Source: Flavobacterium anhuiense (GTDB taxonomy: Bacteria > Bacteroidota > Bacteroidia > Flavobacteriales > Flavobacteriaceae). From it: DNA of 64,000 nt. Under the pieces are notes generated by a model. It searched no databases. It was given only the letters and a program-made list of their open reading frames with translations, and was not told the origin of the DNA. Shown one piece after another: positions 1 through 8,653 of this stretch (positions are counted from its first letter, which is position 1; every line of letters begins with the position of its first letter). The stretch lies in the NCBI RefSeq assembly GCF_900101855.1, contig NZ_FMVC01000009.1, positions 62,001-126,000 of the forward strand, read 5' to 3'. The translations under genes were made by a program, and so were the position numbers.

Positions 1-1
1 C

Positions 2-1075
2 TTAATGGCGATTTTAGAAGATAAAGTGGCAGATACAAGTACGGTTTATGACAGCCATAACGGTGTAGTCAAATATTATGGAAGATCGGTTCGTGACTCG
101 CATAATGGAGGTTATGGAAAAGTTTCATTAGCGCGTGGATTTGAACTTTCTTCAAACACTGTAATGGTTCAAGCGGTTTATGATAATTACAAAAATAACC
201 CTTCAAAGTTTGTTAATCATATCAACAGTTATGGATTAAACAAGACATTGGGATTGCATTTTAAAGGAGAAGGAAGGCCATATATTCCTCAGCCAGGAGA
301 CAAACATTGGTCAGGAACTACGCTTCCGTGGATGGCATTTGGTTATAACGTTTCGGTTACACCAATGCAAACTTTGGCATTGTATAATTCAATTGCAAAT
401 GATGGTGTGATGGTAAAACCGCAGTTTGTATCTGAAATTAAGGAATGGAACAAGACCATCAAGAAATTTGATGTTGAAGTTATAAATCCGAAAGTTTGTT
501 CGCCAGAAACATTAAAGAAAGTGAAGGCGGTATTGCTTAATGTGGTAAAGAAAGGGACAGGTTCTAAATTGTATTCGAAGGATTTTTCGATGGCAGGAAA
601 GACAGGAACAGCTCAAATGAATTATGGAGGGAAAGAAGGAAAATCAGCCTTGTATTATGCTTCTTCCTTTGTGGGATATTTTCCGGCTGATCACCCGAAA
701 TATTCTTGTATTGTGGTAGTTCATAAGCCGAATACGGCTAAGAATAATTATTATGGAGCTGACGTTGCAGGACCAGTTTTTAAAAGAATCGCTCAAAAGA
801 TTTTTACAGATGCGCCTTCGACAAATAAGATTAAAAAATTAGATACTAGAATTCCAAAACAGGATGCTAGTTATGATAAATATACGGCTGAGGCTAATAA
901 AAAATTGAATCAGATTCCGAATTTAAAAGGAATGCCAGGAATGGACGCGATTGCTTTGCTGGAAAATTTAGGTTTGAAAGTAAAAGTAAATGGAATAGGG
1001 AAAGTAAAAAATCAATCGATTCAAGCTGGAACTAGTATAAGCAAAAACACAACAATTGTATTAGAATTATCGTGA
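2..1075 (+). CDS. ftsI: Penicillin-binding protein / peptidoglycan transpeptidase FtsI, C-terminal part (5' end outside window)
   Basis: This is the C-terminal part of the septal class B penicillin-binding protein that cross-links peptidoglycan at the division site from the periplasmic face. The open frame runs off the left edge, so the true start and the SxxK active-site serine are not in the window. Visible transpeptidase motifs are SSN (about residue 50 of the visible part) and KTGT (MAGKTGTAQ, about residue 200). The last ~60 residues (from IPNLKGMPG) look like one PASTA domain, which binds cell-wall muropeptides. The stop overlaps the GTG start of murE by 4 bases, which implies translational coupling. 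The position directly before murE is standard for dcw clusters. Confidence 0.93.
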   Translation, partial: LMAILEDKVADTSTVYDSHNGVVKYYGRSVRDSHNGGYGKVSLARGFELSSNTVMVQAVYDNYKNNPSKFVNHINSYGLNKTLGLHFKGEGRPYIPQPGDKHWSGTTLPWMAFGYNVSVTPMQTLALYNSIANDGVMVKPQFVSEIKEWNKTIKKFDVEVINPKVCSPETLKKVKAVLLNVVKKGTGSKLYSKDFSMAGKTGTAQMNYGGKEGKSALYYASSFVGYFPADHPKYSCIVVVHKPNTAKNNYYGADVAGPVFKRIAQKIFTDAPSTNKIKKLDTRIPKQDASYDKYTAEANKKLNQIPNLKGMPGMDAIALLENLGLKVKVNGIGKVKNQSIQAGTSISKNTTIVLELS

Positions 1076-2535
1076 AAGTATTAAAAGACATATTATATAA
1101 AGTAGCTATTGAATCTGTAAAAGGGTCAACAGATGTGGCTATTCAGAAAATTGAATTTGATTCACGTAAAGTTGAAACAAATGATGTTTTTGTGGCAATC
1201 AGAGGTTCGCTTTCAGATGGACATAATTATATAGAGAAAGCAATCGAGCTTGGAGCCAAAGCAATTATTTGCGATACGCTTCCTGCAAATACGGCTAATG
1301 ATGTAACGTATATTCAGGTAAAAGATACCAATGCGGCTTTGGCTTTTATGGCGGCTAATTATTTTGGAGATCCTTCTGCAAAACTAAAATTGGTTGGCGT
1401 AACAGGTACAAACGGAAAAACGACAATTGCGTCATTGTTATTTCAATTGTTTGAAAAAGCGGGTTTTAAAGTTGGCTTGTTGTCTACTGTCAAAATTGTA
1501 GTTGATAAAACCGAATATCCTGCAACGCATACAACGCCAGATTCTCTGACTATTAACCATTATTTAAATGAAATGGTTGAAGCTGGAGTTACACATTGTT
1601 TTATGGAGGTAAGTTCGCACGGAATTCACCAGAAACGTACAGAAGCTTTGCATTTTGTAGGTGGAATTTTCACGAATCTTTCGCATGATCATTTAGATTA
1701 CCACCCAACGTTTGCTGAATATAGAGATGTTAAAAAATCATTTTTTGACTCACTTCCAAAATCAGCATTTGTATTGTCAAACATTGATGATAAAAATGGT
1801 TCGGTAATGCTTCAGAATACCGTCGCTAAAAAATTGACTTATGCTTTAAAATCATATGCAGATTATAGAGCTCAGATTTTAGAAAGCCAATTGTCTGGAT
1901 TATTATTAAAAATTAATGACAATGAAGTTTGGGTAAAACTGATTGGTACTTTCAACGCATATAATGTTTTAGCTATTTACGGAACAGCTGTAGAGTTAGG
2001 GATTGATAGTTTAGAAGCGTTACGATTACTGTCTGATTTAGAGAGTGTTTCGGGTCGTTTTCAGTACATTGTTTCAGATGGTGGGATTACGGCTGTTGTA
2101 GATTATGCACATACGCCAGATGCATTGGAAAATGTTTTGAAAACGATAAATGATATTCGCACTAAAAACGAACAGTTGATTACTGTAGTAGGCTGCGGAG
2201 GAAATCGCGATAAAACAAAACGTCCGATTATGGCAAAAATTGCTTCAGATTTGAGTGATAAAGCGGTTTTGACTTCGGATAATCCAAGAAATGAAGATCC
2301 AGAAGTTATTCTGGATGAAATGGAACAGGGAGTTGAGGCACACAACTATAAAAAAATGCTGAGAATTACAGATAGAAAACAGGCAATTAAAACAGCTTGT
2401 CAATTGGCTCAAGCAAAAGATATCATTCTAATCGCAGGAAAAGGACACGAAACTTATCAGGAAATAAGCGGTGTTCGTCATCATTTTGATGATATGGAAA
2501 CGGTAAAAGAAATTTTAGAACAACTAAATAAATAA
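1072..2535 (+). CDS. murE: UDP-N-acetylmuramoyl-tripeptide synthetase MurE (meso-diaminopimelate adding)
   Basis: Cytoplasmic ATP-dependent Mur ligase that adds the third residue to UDP-MurNAc-L-Ala-D-Glu. The ATP-binding motif GTNGKTT is near residue 110. The DNPR motif near residue 401 (SDNPRNEDP) is the signature of ligases that use meso-diaminopimelate rather than lysine. At 487 aa it has the usual length. The GTG start at 1072 overlaps the ftsI stop (GTGA), and no better in-frame ATG exists near the N-terminus (MKVLKDILYKV). It is followed by a ~95-base palindrome-rich spacer before mraY. murF, which normally follows, is absent here. Confidence 0.97.
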   Translation: MKVLKDILYKVAIESVKGSTDVAIQKIEFDSRKVETNDVFVAIRGSLSDGHNYIEKAIELGAKAIICDTLPANTANDVTYIQVKDTNAALAFMAANYFGDPSAKLKLVGVTGTNGKTTIASLLFQLFEKAGFKVGLLSTVKIVVDKTEYPATHTTPDSLTINHYLNEMVEAGVTHCFMEVSSHGIHQKRTEALHFVGGIFTNLSHDHLDYHPTFAEYRDVKKSFFDSLPKSAFVLSNIDDKNGSVMLQNTVAKKLTYALKSYADYRAQILESQLSGLLLKINDNEVWVKLIGTFNAYNVLAIYGTAVELGIDSLEALRLLSDLESVSGRFQYIVSDGGITAVVDYAHTPDALENVLKTINDIRTKNEQLITVVGCGGNRDKTKRPIMAKIASDLSDKAVLTSDNPRNEDPEVILDEMEQGVEAHNYKKMLRITDRKQAIKTACQLAQAKDIILIAGKGHETYQEISGVRHHFDDMETVKEILEQLNK

Positions 2536-2539
2536 GAAA

Positions 2540-2622
2540 AAGGAAATTCCAAATCCCAATAAACTTTGGATTTTGGGTTTTAAAAAATTGGAATTTAATT
2601 CGAGATTGGAATTTAAAAAAAT
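2540..2622. repeat. AT-rich palindromic spacer between murE and mraY
   Basis: The 95-base gap contains inverted words (AAATTCC and CCAAATCCC on the left, TTTGGATTTTGGG and TTGGAATTT on the right) that can pair imperfectly. The vocabulary (AATTCCAAATTCC) is the same as in the clean hairpin at 37037-37085, so this is probably a degraded member of the same intergenic repeat family. Confidence 0.4.
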
Positions 2623-2630
2623 AAGAAAAT

Positions 2631-3863
2631 ATGCTGTACTATTTATTTGAATATTTTGATAAAACATTGGATCTTCCTGGAACAGGAGTTTTCCAGTATA
2701 TCACATTTAGGTCAGCTTTGGCATTTATGCTTTCGTTGCTTCTGTCTACCATTTACGGTAAAAGAGTAATTAACTTTTTGCGTCGCCAGCAAGTAGGTGA
2801 AACAGTTCGAGAGCTAGGTCTTGCAGGTCAGAATGAGAAAGCAGGTACTCCAACAATGGGTGGACTGATTATCATTTTCGCGACACTAGTTCCTGTTTTG
2901 TTATTTGCAAGACTGCACAACATCTACATTGTTTTGCTGATTGTAACAACATTGTGGATGGGAACAATTGGTTTTGTTGATGATTATATCAAAATATTCA
3001 AAAAAGATAAGCAAGGTTTAAAAGGAATTTTTAAAGTTATTGGTCAAGTTGGTCTTGGGATTATTGTTGGTGCAGTTCTTTATTTTAATCCTGCCGTTAC
3101 AGTAAGAACAGATACAGGCCGTACAGATGTATTTAAAACTGCAGCAAATTCGACAGTTATTGTGCCTGCTGGAGTTGAAGAAAAGTCTACAGCAACTACA
3201 ATTCCTTTCGTAAAAAATAACGAATTTGATTATGCCGAAGTATTGTCTTTCATGGGAGATGGCTATGAGAAATGGGCTTGGTTAGTATTTATTCCAGTGG
3301 TAATTTTTATTATCACCGCAGTTTCAAACGGAGCAAATTTAACAGATGGAATCGATGGACTCGCCGCAGGGACCTCGGCAATTTCCGTCCTCGCGCTCGG
3401 GATATTCACATTCGTCTCAGGTAATATCATATTCTCAAATTATCTGAATATTATGTATATCCCCAATTCGGGAGAAATGACAGTCTTTATATCGGCCTTT
3501 GTAGGAGCATTGATTGGATTTCTTTGGTACAACTCATTCCCAGCATCGGTTTTTATGGGAGATACAGGAAGTTTAACTATTGGGGGAATCATCGCAGTCT
3601 TGGCAATTGCAGTTCGTAAAGAAATATTGATTGTTTTATTCTGTGGAATTTTCTTGGCAGAAAGTGCTTCAGTAATTATTCAGGTAACTTATTTTAAATA
3701 TACGAAGAAGCGTTTTGGCGAAGGACGAAGAATTTTCCTGATGTCTCCGCTTCATCATCATTATCAGAAAAAGGGATATCACGAAAGTAAAATCGTGACC
3801 CGTTTCTGGATTGTTGCCGTAATGTTAGCCATATTGTCAATCATTACTTTAAAACTGAGATAA
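2631..3863 (+). CDS. mraY: Phospho-N-acetylmuramoyl-pentapeptide transferase MraY
   Basis: Integral membrane enzyme that makes lipid I from UDP-MurNAc-pentapeptide and undecaprenyl phosphate. Diagnostic motifs are VDDYIK (about residue 116), NLTDGIDGLAAG (about 236), FMGDTGSL (about 309) and LHHHYQKKG (about 375). About ten hydrophobic segments are visible. At 410 aa it is longer than proteobacterial MraY (~360 aa). The extra length lies mostly in a hydrophilic stretch around residues 150-210, as is usual for Bacteroidota. Codons around 3355-3440 are unusually rich in C-ending triplets compared with the rest of the gene. A four-helix-bundle cassette begins 5 bases after its stop. Confidence 0.97.
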   Translation: MLYYLFEYFDKTLDLPGTGVFQYITFRSALAFMLSLLLSTIYGKRVINFLRRQQVGETVRELGLAGQNEKAGTPTMGGLIIIFATLVPVLLFARLHNIYIVLLIVTTLWMGTIGFVDDYIKIFKKDKQGLKGIFKVIGQVGLGIIVGAVLYFNPAVTVRTDTGRTDVFKTAANSTVIVPAGVEEKSTATTIPFVKNNEFDYAEVLSFMGDGYEKWAWLVFIPVVIFIITAVSNGANLTDGIDGLAAGTSAISVLALGIFTFVSGNIIFSNYLNIMYIPNSGEMTVFISAFVGALIGFLWYNSFPASVFMGDTGSLTIGGIIAVLAIAVRKEILIVLFCGIFLAESASVIIQVTYFKYTKKRFGEGRRIFLMSPLHHHYQKKGYHESKIVTRFWIVAVMLAILSIITLKLR

Positions 3864-3867
3864 ACTC

Positions 3868-4326
3868 AATTAAAAATTCAGAATTAAAAATTAAAGTTTA
3901 CAATACGTTCTTATTAAAATGAAAGAAAATATTATTCAAGACAAATCATTTGATTTTGCTGTTAGAATTGTCAAACTGTACAAGTATCTAACTGAGATAA
4001 AAAAAGAGTTTGTTTTGAGTAAGCAAGTTCTGAGATCGGGAACTTCAATAGGAGCAAATATTGAAGAATCAATCGGAGGACGTTCTGATAAAGAGTTTTT
4101 ATTCAAGCTTGAAATTTCATATAAAGAAGCAAGAGAAACAATTTATTGGTTGAAATTGTTAAAAGCAACAGATTATATTTCTGCAAACGAATTTAGCAGT
4201 ATTCACTTAGAAGCTAATGAGATTTGCAAAATATTGGCGAAAATTATACTAACCTTAAAAGGAAAATAGAGTTAATTAAAAATTTAGATTAAGTGATTTT
4301 TAATTTTTAATTCTCAATTTTTAATT
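3868..4326. repeat. Inverted-repeat-bounded cassette A (carries a four-helix-bundle gene)
   Basis: The left arm at 3868-3893 and the right arm at 4301-4326 are reverse complements over 26 bases with one mismatch (left begins AATTAAAAATTCAGAATTAA; the right arm read in reverse complement differs only in TTGAG for TTCAG). They enclose the gene at 3919-4269 and fill the entire space between mraY (stop 3863) and murD (start 4337). As RNA the arms could close a stem around the gene. The arms are made of short internal repeats of AATTAAAAATT. Confidence 0.8.
3919..4269 (+). CDS. Four helix bundle protein (23S rRNA intervening-sequence protein family)
   Basis: This 116-aa protein belongs to the S23 / four-helix-bundle family (Pfam 23S_rRNA_IVP, TIGR02436). 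The hallmark is VLRSGTSIGANIEESIGG near residues 38-55, followed by the DKEFLFKLEISYKEARET segment and an acidic helix. The family forms pentameric helical bundles. It was first recognised in ORFs of intervening sequences inside 23S rRNA genes, and its function is unknown. Here it lies between mraY and murD, in the same direction, inside near-perfect 26-base inverted repeats. That is not a normal dcw member, so it looks like an inserted passenger. A paralogue sits one gene downstream at 5737. Confidence 0.93.
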   Translation: MKENIIQDKSFDFAVRIVKLYKYLTEIKKEFVLSKQVLRSGTSIGANIEESIGGRSDKEFLFKLEISYKEARETIYWLKLLKATDYISANEFSSIHLEANEICKILAKIILTLKGK

Positions 4327-4336
4327 AAAAAAATAT

Positions 4337-5668
4337 ATGAGATTAGTTGTATTAGGAGGAGGAGAAAGCGGAGTAGGAACCGCGATCCTCGGTAAGAAAC
4401 AAGGATATGATGTTTTTGTATCCGATTTTGGAAAAATAAAAGAGAGTTATAAAGAAGTTCTTATCATTAATAAAATAGCCTGGGAAGAGGAGCAGCATAC
4501 AGAAGATTTAATTCTAAATGCAGATGTGGTGATGAAAAGCCCAGGAATTCCAGATAAATCTCCGATAGTAAAAAAGCTGGTTGCAGCGGGAGTAAAGGTG
4601 ATTTCGGAAATCGAATTTGCAATACCTTACACAGAAGCAATGACCATCGGGATTACGGGAAGTAATGGTAAAACGACCACCACAATGCTCACGCATCACT
4701 TGCTTAAATATGCAGGATTGAATGTAGGATTGGGCGGAAATATTGGAAAAAGTTTCGCGTGGCAGGTTGCAGAAAACAAATATGACGCATACGTTCTTGA
4801 ATTAAGCAGTTTTCAGTTAGACGGAATAATAAATTACAGACCCGATATTGCGATAATAACCAATATTAGTCCAGACCATTTAGATCGATATGAGTATAAA
4901 TATGAAAATTATATCAATTCGAAATTCCGAATAACGATGAACCAGACTGAAAACGATTATCTCATTTACGATGCAGATGATGAAGCAAGTACAGAATGGT
5001 TAAAAAAGAACAAAACAAAAGCAAAATTAATTCCTTTTTCATTGACGAAAAAATTTGATGAAGGGGCTTCTATAAATAACAACAAAATGGAAATAAAGAT
5101 CAACCAAGAAGAGTTTACAATGGATACAGAACACATTGCGTTAGAAGGAAAACATAATATGAAAAACGCCATGGCAGCAAGCTCTGTAGCTAAATTGATG
5201 CAAATTAGAAATGCAACGATTCGTGAAAGTCTATCTAATTTCCAAGGTGTTGAGCACCGTTTAGAAAAAGTATTAAAAATACAGAACGTTCAATATATCA
5301 ACGATTCAAAAGCAACAAACGTAAATGCTACTTTCTTTGCTTTGGATAGTATGAATGCGCCAACAGTATGGATTGTTGGAGGTGTTGATAAAGGAAATGA
5401 CTACAACGAATTAATGTCATTAGTGCGTGAAAAAGTAAAAGCTATTATTTGTCTTGGAATCGATAACCGCAAAATTATCGATGCTTTTGGAAACGTTGTT
5501 GATATTATGGTTGAAGTAAATAATATGAACGATGCCGTAAAAACGGCTCAAAGATTAACAGAAAAAGGCGATGTTGTTTTATTGTCTCCAGCCTGCGCAA
5601 GTTTTGATTTATTCGAAAACTACGAAGACCGTGGAAAACAATTCAAACAAGCGGTACACAATTTATAA
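4337..5668 (+). CDS. murD: UDP-N-acetylmuramoyl-L-alanine--D-glutamate ligase MurD
   Basis: Cytoplasmic Mur ligase adding D-glutamate to UDP-MurNAc-L-Ala. It has an N-terminal nucleotide-binding segment (VLGGGESGVGTAIL), ATP-binding TGSNGKTTTT near residue 106, the central domain with SPDHLDRY, and a C-terminal domain with NDSKATN and LSPACASFDLF. At 443 aa it is typical. It is flanked on both sides by inverted-repeat cassettes carrying four-helix-bundle genes. In other dcw clusters murD directly follows mraY (or murF) and precedes ftsW, so the gene order is preserved apart from the two insertions. Confidence 0.97.
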   Translation: MRLVVLGGGESGVGTAILGKKQGYDVFVSDFGKIKESYKEVLIINKIAWEEEQHTEDLILNADVVMKSPGIPDKSPIVKKLVAAGVKVISEIEFAIPYTEAMTIGITGSNGKTTTTMLTHHLLKYAGLNVGLGGNIGKSFAWQVAENKYDAYVLELSSFQLDGIINYRPDIAIITNISPDHLDRYEYKYENYINSKFRITMNQTENDYLIYDADDEASTEWLKKNKTKAKLIPFSLTKKFDEGASINNNKMEIKINQEEFTMDTEHIALEGKHNMKNAMAASSVAKLMQIRNATIRESLSNFQGVEHRLEKVLKIQNVQYINDSKATNVNATFFALDSMNAPTVWIVGGVDKGNDYNELMSLVREKVKAIICLGIDNRKIIDAFGNVVDIMVEVNNMNDAVKTAQRLTEKGDVVLLSPACASFDLFENYEDRGKQFKQAVHNL

Positions 5669-5671
5669 TTT

Positions 5672-6143
5672 TAGATTTTAGAGTTCAGATTTTAGATTGT
5701 TCCTAATCTTTGAATTAAAATAAGTTCTTTTTGATTATGACGACAGATGAAATGAAAATGAGGACCAAAAAGTTCTCTTTAATGATAATTGAATTGGCTG
5801 AAAAAATGCCAAGTACAAATGTGATTAGATCAATAACTAATCAAATAGTAAGAAGTGGGACATCTGTTGGAGCAAATTATAGAGCAGTTTGTCGAGCCAG
5901 AAGCGATAGAGAATTTATTGCTAAAATGAATATAGTCTTAGAAGAAGCAGATGAAACTTTGTTTTGGTTGGAGATTATTAAAGAAAAAATGTGGATTGCA
6001 AAAGAAGAATTGGAGACAATGCTAAAGGAAGCAAATGAATTAACAGCCATTTTTGTCAGCAGTTTAAAAACAGTAAATAAAAGAATCAACAAATAAAATC
6101 GAAGGTTTTGGAAAATAATCTAAAATCTAAAATCAGAAATCTA
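5672..6143. repeat. Inverted-repeat-bounded cassette B (carries a second four-helix-bundle gene)
   Basis: The left arm 5672-5698 (begins TAGATTTTAGAGTTCAGA) and right arm 6117-6143 (begins AATCTAAAATCTAAAATC) are reverse complements at 23 of 27 positions. They enclose the gene at 5737-6096 and occupy the whole murD-ftsW interval. The left arm starts 3 bases after the murD stop and the right arm ends 2 bases before the ftsW start. The arm sequence differs from cassette A but matches the gene-less hairpin at 14837-14897 (24 of 27 for the left arm). Confidence 0.78.
5737..6096 (+). CDS. Four helix bundle protein (23S rRNA intervening-sequence protein family), second copy
   Basis: This 119-aa paralogue of the protein at 3919-4269 has the family signature IVRSGTSVGANYRAV, then ARSDREFIAKMNIVLEEADE and an acidic C-terminal helix. 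The ATG at 5737 (MTTDEMKMRTKK) is preferred over an in-frame TTG six bases upstream. It is clearly diverged from the first copy, so the two are not a recent tandem duplication, and they sit inside different arm sequences. It is co-directional with murD and ftsW. Function unknown. Confidence 0.92.
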   Translation: MTTDEMKMRTKKFSLMIIELAEKMPSTNVIRSITNQIVRSGTSVGANYRAVCRARSDREFIAKMNIVLEEADETLFWLEIIKEKMWIAKEELETMLKEANELTAIFVSSLKTVNKRINK

Positions 6144-6145
6144 CA

Positions 6146-7465
6146 ATGAAGGAACTGGTAAATAAACTAAAAGGAGATAGAGTAATATGGTCATTCGTGG
6201 CCCTATTGGCGTTGTTTTCGTTTATGCCTGTTTTTAGTGCGAGTAGTAATTTAGCCTATATAGGTCATGGGACTGGGAATACATTGGGGTATTTGATAAA
6301 ACATCTGGCTCACGTTTGTATCGGTTTCTTGATTATTTATTGGGTTCATAAAGTGCCGTATCATTATTTCAGAGCAATTTCAAAAATTGCGCTTCCAGTG
6401 GTTTGGTTATTATTACTGTACACTTTGTTGAAAGGGACTGTAATTGCGGGAGCAAATGCAAGCCGTTGGATTCAGGTGCCGTTCATTGGAATTACGTTTC
6501 AGACTTCGACTTTAGCGGCAAGCGTATTGTTTATTTACGTTGCACGTTATTTGTCGAAAACCAAAGAAGAAAATGAGCCGTTCCAAACCTCGTTTATTCA
6601 GCTTTGGATTCCTGTATTTATCACTTTGGCATTAATATTACCAGCCAATTTTTCAACCACAGCGTTGATATTTTCAATGGTAATGATGCTTACGTTCATT
6701 GGTAAATATCCTTTAAAATATATTGCTTTTATCATCGGATCGGGAATTGCAATGTTGGCTTTTTTCCTTTTGGTAGCAAAAGCATTTCCAGATTCAAGAT
6801 TCTTCAGCAGGGTTTCAACGTGGGAAAGTCGTATTATGAACTTTACAACAGATAAGCCAGATGAAGATGATTATCAGATTGAAAAAGCAAAAATTGCAAT
6901 TGCATCAGGAAGATTAGGCGGATTAGGGCCAGGAAAAAGTGTTCAGAAAAATTTCTTGCCACAATCATCTTCAGATTTTATCTATGCAATTGTAGTAGAA
7001 GAATATGGTTTAGTTGGCGGAGTTGCAATATTGGTTCTTTACTTGTTATTGTTGTTCCGATTTGTGATCGCTTCGCATAAAGCCAATACATTATTTGGAA
7101 AACTAGTCGTCGTCGGTCTCGGATTCCCGATGATATTTCAAGCGATGATTAATATGGCGGTTGCAGTAGAATTATTGCCGGTGACAGGGCAGACGCTTCC
7201 GCTAATAAGTTCTGGAGGTAGTTCTATCTGGATGACTTGTTTCTCTCTTGGAATTATCATCAGCGTAACCAAAAAAGAAGAAGAAATTGCTGAAGAACAA
7301 GAAGAAAAAGCAAGAAGAAAAGAAGCGCTTCAAAGATTAATAGATAAAGAATTGGCAGAAGATGATTTGCCGGTTGATGAAAAAGAAGAGATTTACGAAG
7401 AAGAAGCTTTGTATTCCATTGAAGATAATTCAAGAAATCCGATGAATGCGGTTTTTAACAAATAA
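6146..7465 (+). CDS. ftsW: Septal peptidoglycan polymerase FtsW (SEDS family)
   Basis: Multi-pass inner-membrane glycosyltransferase that polymerises lipid II at the septum together with FtsI. About ten hydrophobic segments are present. SEDS hallmarks include GANASRWIQVPF (about residue 110), FLPQSSSDFIYAIVVEEYG (about 275) and GQTLPLISSGGSS (about 350). The protein is 439 aa. The last ~60 residues form a highly charged cytoplasmic tail rich in Glu/Lys (from VTKKEEEIAEEQ), longer than in E. coli FtsW. It starts right after the right arm of cassette B. Confidence 0.96.
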   Translation: MKELVNKLKGDRVIWSFVALLALFSFMPVFSASSNLAYIGHGTGNTLGYLIKHLAHVCIGFLIIYWVHKVPYHYFRAISKIALPVVWLLLLYTLLKGTVIAGANASRWIQVPFIGITFQTSTLAASVLFIYVARYLSKTKEENEPFQTSFIQLWIPVFITLALILPANFSTTALIFSMVMMLTFIGKYPLKYIAFIIGSGIAMLAFFLLVAKAFPDSRFFSRVSTWESRIMNFTTDKPDEDDYQIEKAKIAIASGRLGGLGPGKSVQKNFLPQSSSDFIYAIVVEEYGLVGGVAILVLYLLLLFRFVIASHKANTLFGKLVVVGLGFPMIFQAMINMAVAVELLPVTGQTLPLISSGGSSIWMTCFSLGIIISVTKKEEEIAEEQEEKARRKEALQRLIDKELAEDDLPVDEKEEIYEEEALYSIEDNSRNPMNAVFNK

Positions 7466-7510
7466 GATTAGAATATAAAAAGTTTTTAAAAAGTTGTAAT
7501 TTTTAGAAAG

Positions 7511-8602
7511 ATGACAAAGTATAAATTCATACTTAGCGGAGGAGGAACAGGAGGGCATATCTATCCTGCAATTGCGATTGCAAATGAATTAAAATTACAA
7601 TTTCCTGATGCAGAATTTCTTTTTGTAGGTGCCAAAGATAAAATGGAAATGCAAAAGGTGCCTCAGGCAGGTTACGAAATAAAAGGTCTGTGGATCGCAG
7701 GATTACAACGAAAATTGACTTTACAAAACTTAATGTTTCCGCTAAAATTGGCAAGCAGTTTATTGGAGTCAAAAAGAATAATTAAAAAGTTCAAGCCAAA
7801 TGTAGTAATTGGTACGGGAGGTTTCGCCAGCGGACCTTTATTACAAGCGGCAGGTTCGGCAGGAATACCAACGGTTGTTCAAGAGCAAAATTCTTATCCA
7901 GGAATTACAAACAAATTGTTGAGCAAAAAAGCAAATGCAATTTGTGTAGCGTATCAAAATTTGGAGCGTTTTTTCCCAAAAGAGAAAATTGTTTTAACTG
8001 GAAATCCAGTTCGTCAGGATTTAATTGATATCGAAAGCAAACGTGACGAAGCAATCGTTTTTTATGGTTTAGATCCGAATAAGAAAACATTACTGGTCTT
8101 AGGTGGAAGTTTAGGGGCAAGAAGAATTAATCAGTTAATCGAAAAAGAATTGCAAAATTTTCTTTCTCAAGATGTACAGGTAATCTGGCAATGCGGGAAA
8201 TTATATTTTGAAGAATATAAAAAATACAATCAGCCGAATGTAAAAGTGGTTGATTTTATTGAAAGAATGGATTTCGTTTACGCAGCATCAGATGTCATAA
8301 TTTCACGTGCAGGCGCTTCGTCGGTGTCAGAATTATGCCTTGTTGGAAAACCAGTGATTTTTATTCCGTCACCTAATGTAGCTGAGGATCACCAAACTAA
8401 AAATGCGCAGGCAATTGTAGATGCAAAAGGTGCGATTTTGTTGAAAGAATCTGAGCTTGACAGCCAGTTTAGCATTGTTTTTGAAGCGCTGCTGAAAGAT
8501 CACGGAAAACAAAAACAGCTAAGTGATAATATTAAAAAACTGGCCAAACCAAAAGCTACACAAGATATTGTAGCGGAGATTGTGAAGTTAATTAAAAAGT
8601 AA
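7511..8602 (+). CDS. murG: UDP-N-acetylglucosamine--lipid I transferase MurG
   Basis: Peripheral membrane GT28 glycosyltransferase that converts lipid I to lipid II. The N-terminal loop SGGGTGGHIYPAIAIANEL (residues 9-27) and GTGGFASGP (about residue 103) contact lipid-linked substrate. The C-terminal half has LVLGGSLGARRIN and SRAGASSVSEL for UDP-GlcNAc binding. At 363 aa it is the standard length. It lies 45 bases after ftsW. The 51-base spacer to murC contains a short repeated word (GCTTAAAGC), typical of intergenic repeats in this genome. Confidence 0.97.
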   Translation: MTKYKFILSGGGTGGHIYPAIAIANELKLQFPDAEFLFVGAKDKMEMQKVPQAGYEIKGLWIAGLQRKLTLQNLMFPLKLASSLLESKRIIKKFKPNVVIGTGGFASGPLLQAAGSAGIPTVVQEQNSYPGITNKLLSKKANAICVAYQNLERFFPKEKIVLTGNPVRQDLIDIESKRDEAIVFYGLDPNKKTLLVLGGSLGARRINQLIEKELQNFLSQDVQVIWQCGKLYFEEYKKYNQPNVKVVDFIERMDFVYAASDVIISRAGASSVSELCLVGKPVIFIPSPNVAEDHQTKNAQAIVDAKGAILLKESELDSQFSIVFEALLKDHGKQKQLSDNIKKLAKPKATQDIVAEIVKLIKK

Positions 8603-8653
8603 AATATAGGCGAGGGCTTAAAGCCTATAGCTTAATGCTTAAAGCAAATAAAA

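Noticed and set aside
8603..8653. Riboswitch or attenuator before murC
   Set aside because: The short GCTTAAAGC repeats resemble dispersed intergenic words and make no stable T-tailed hairpin.
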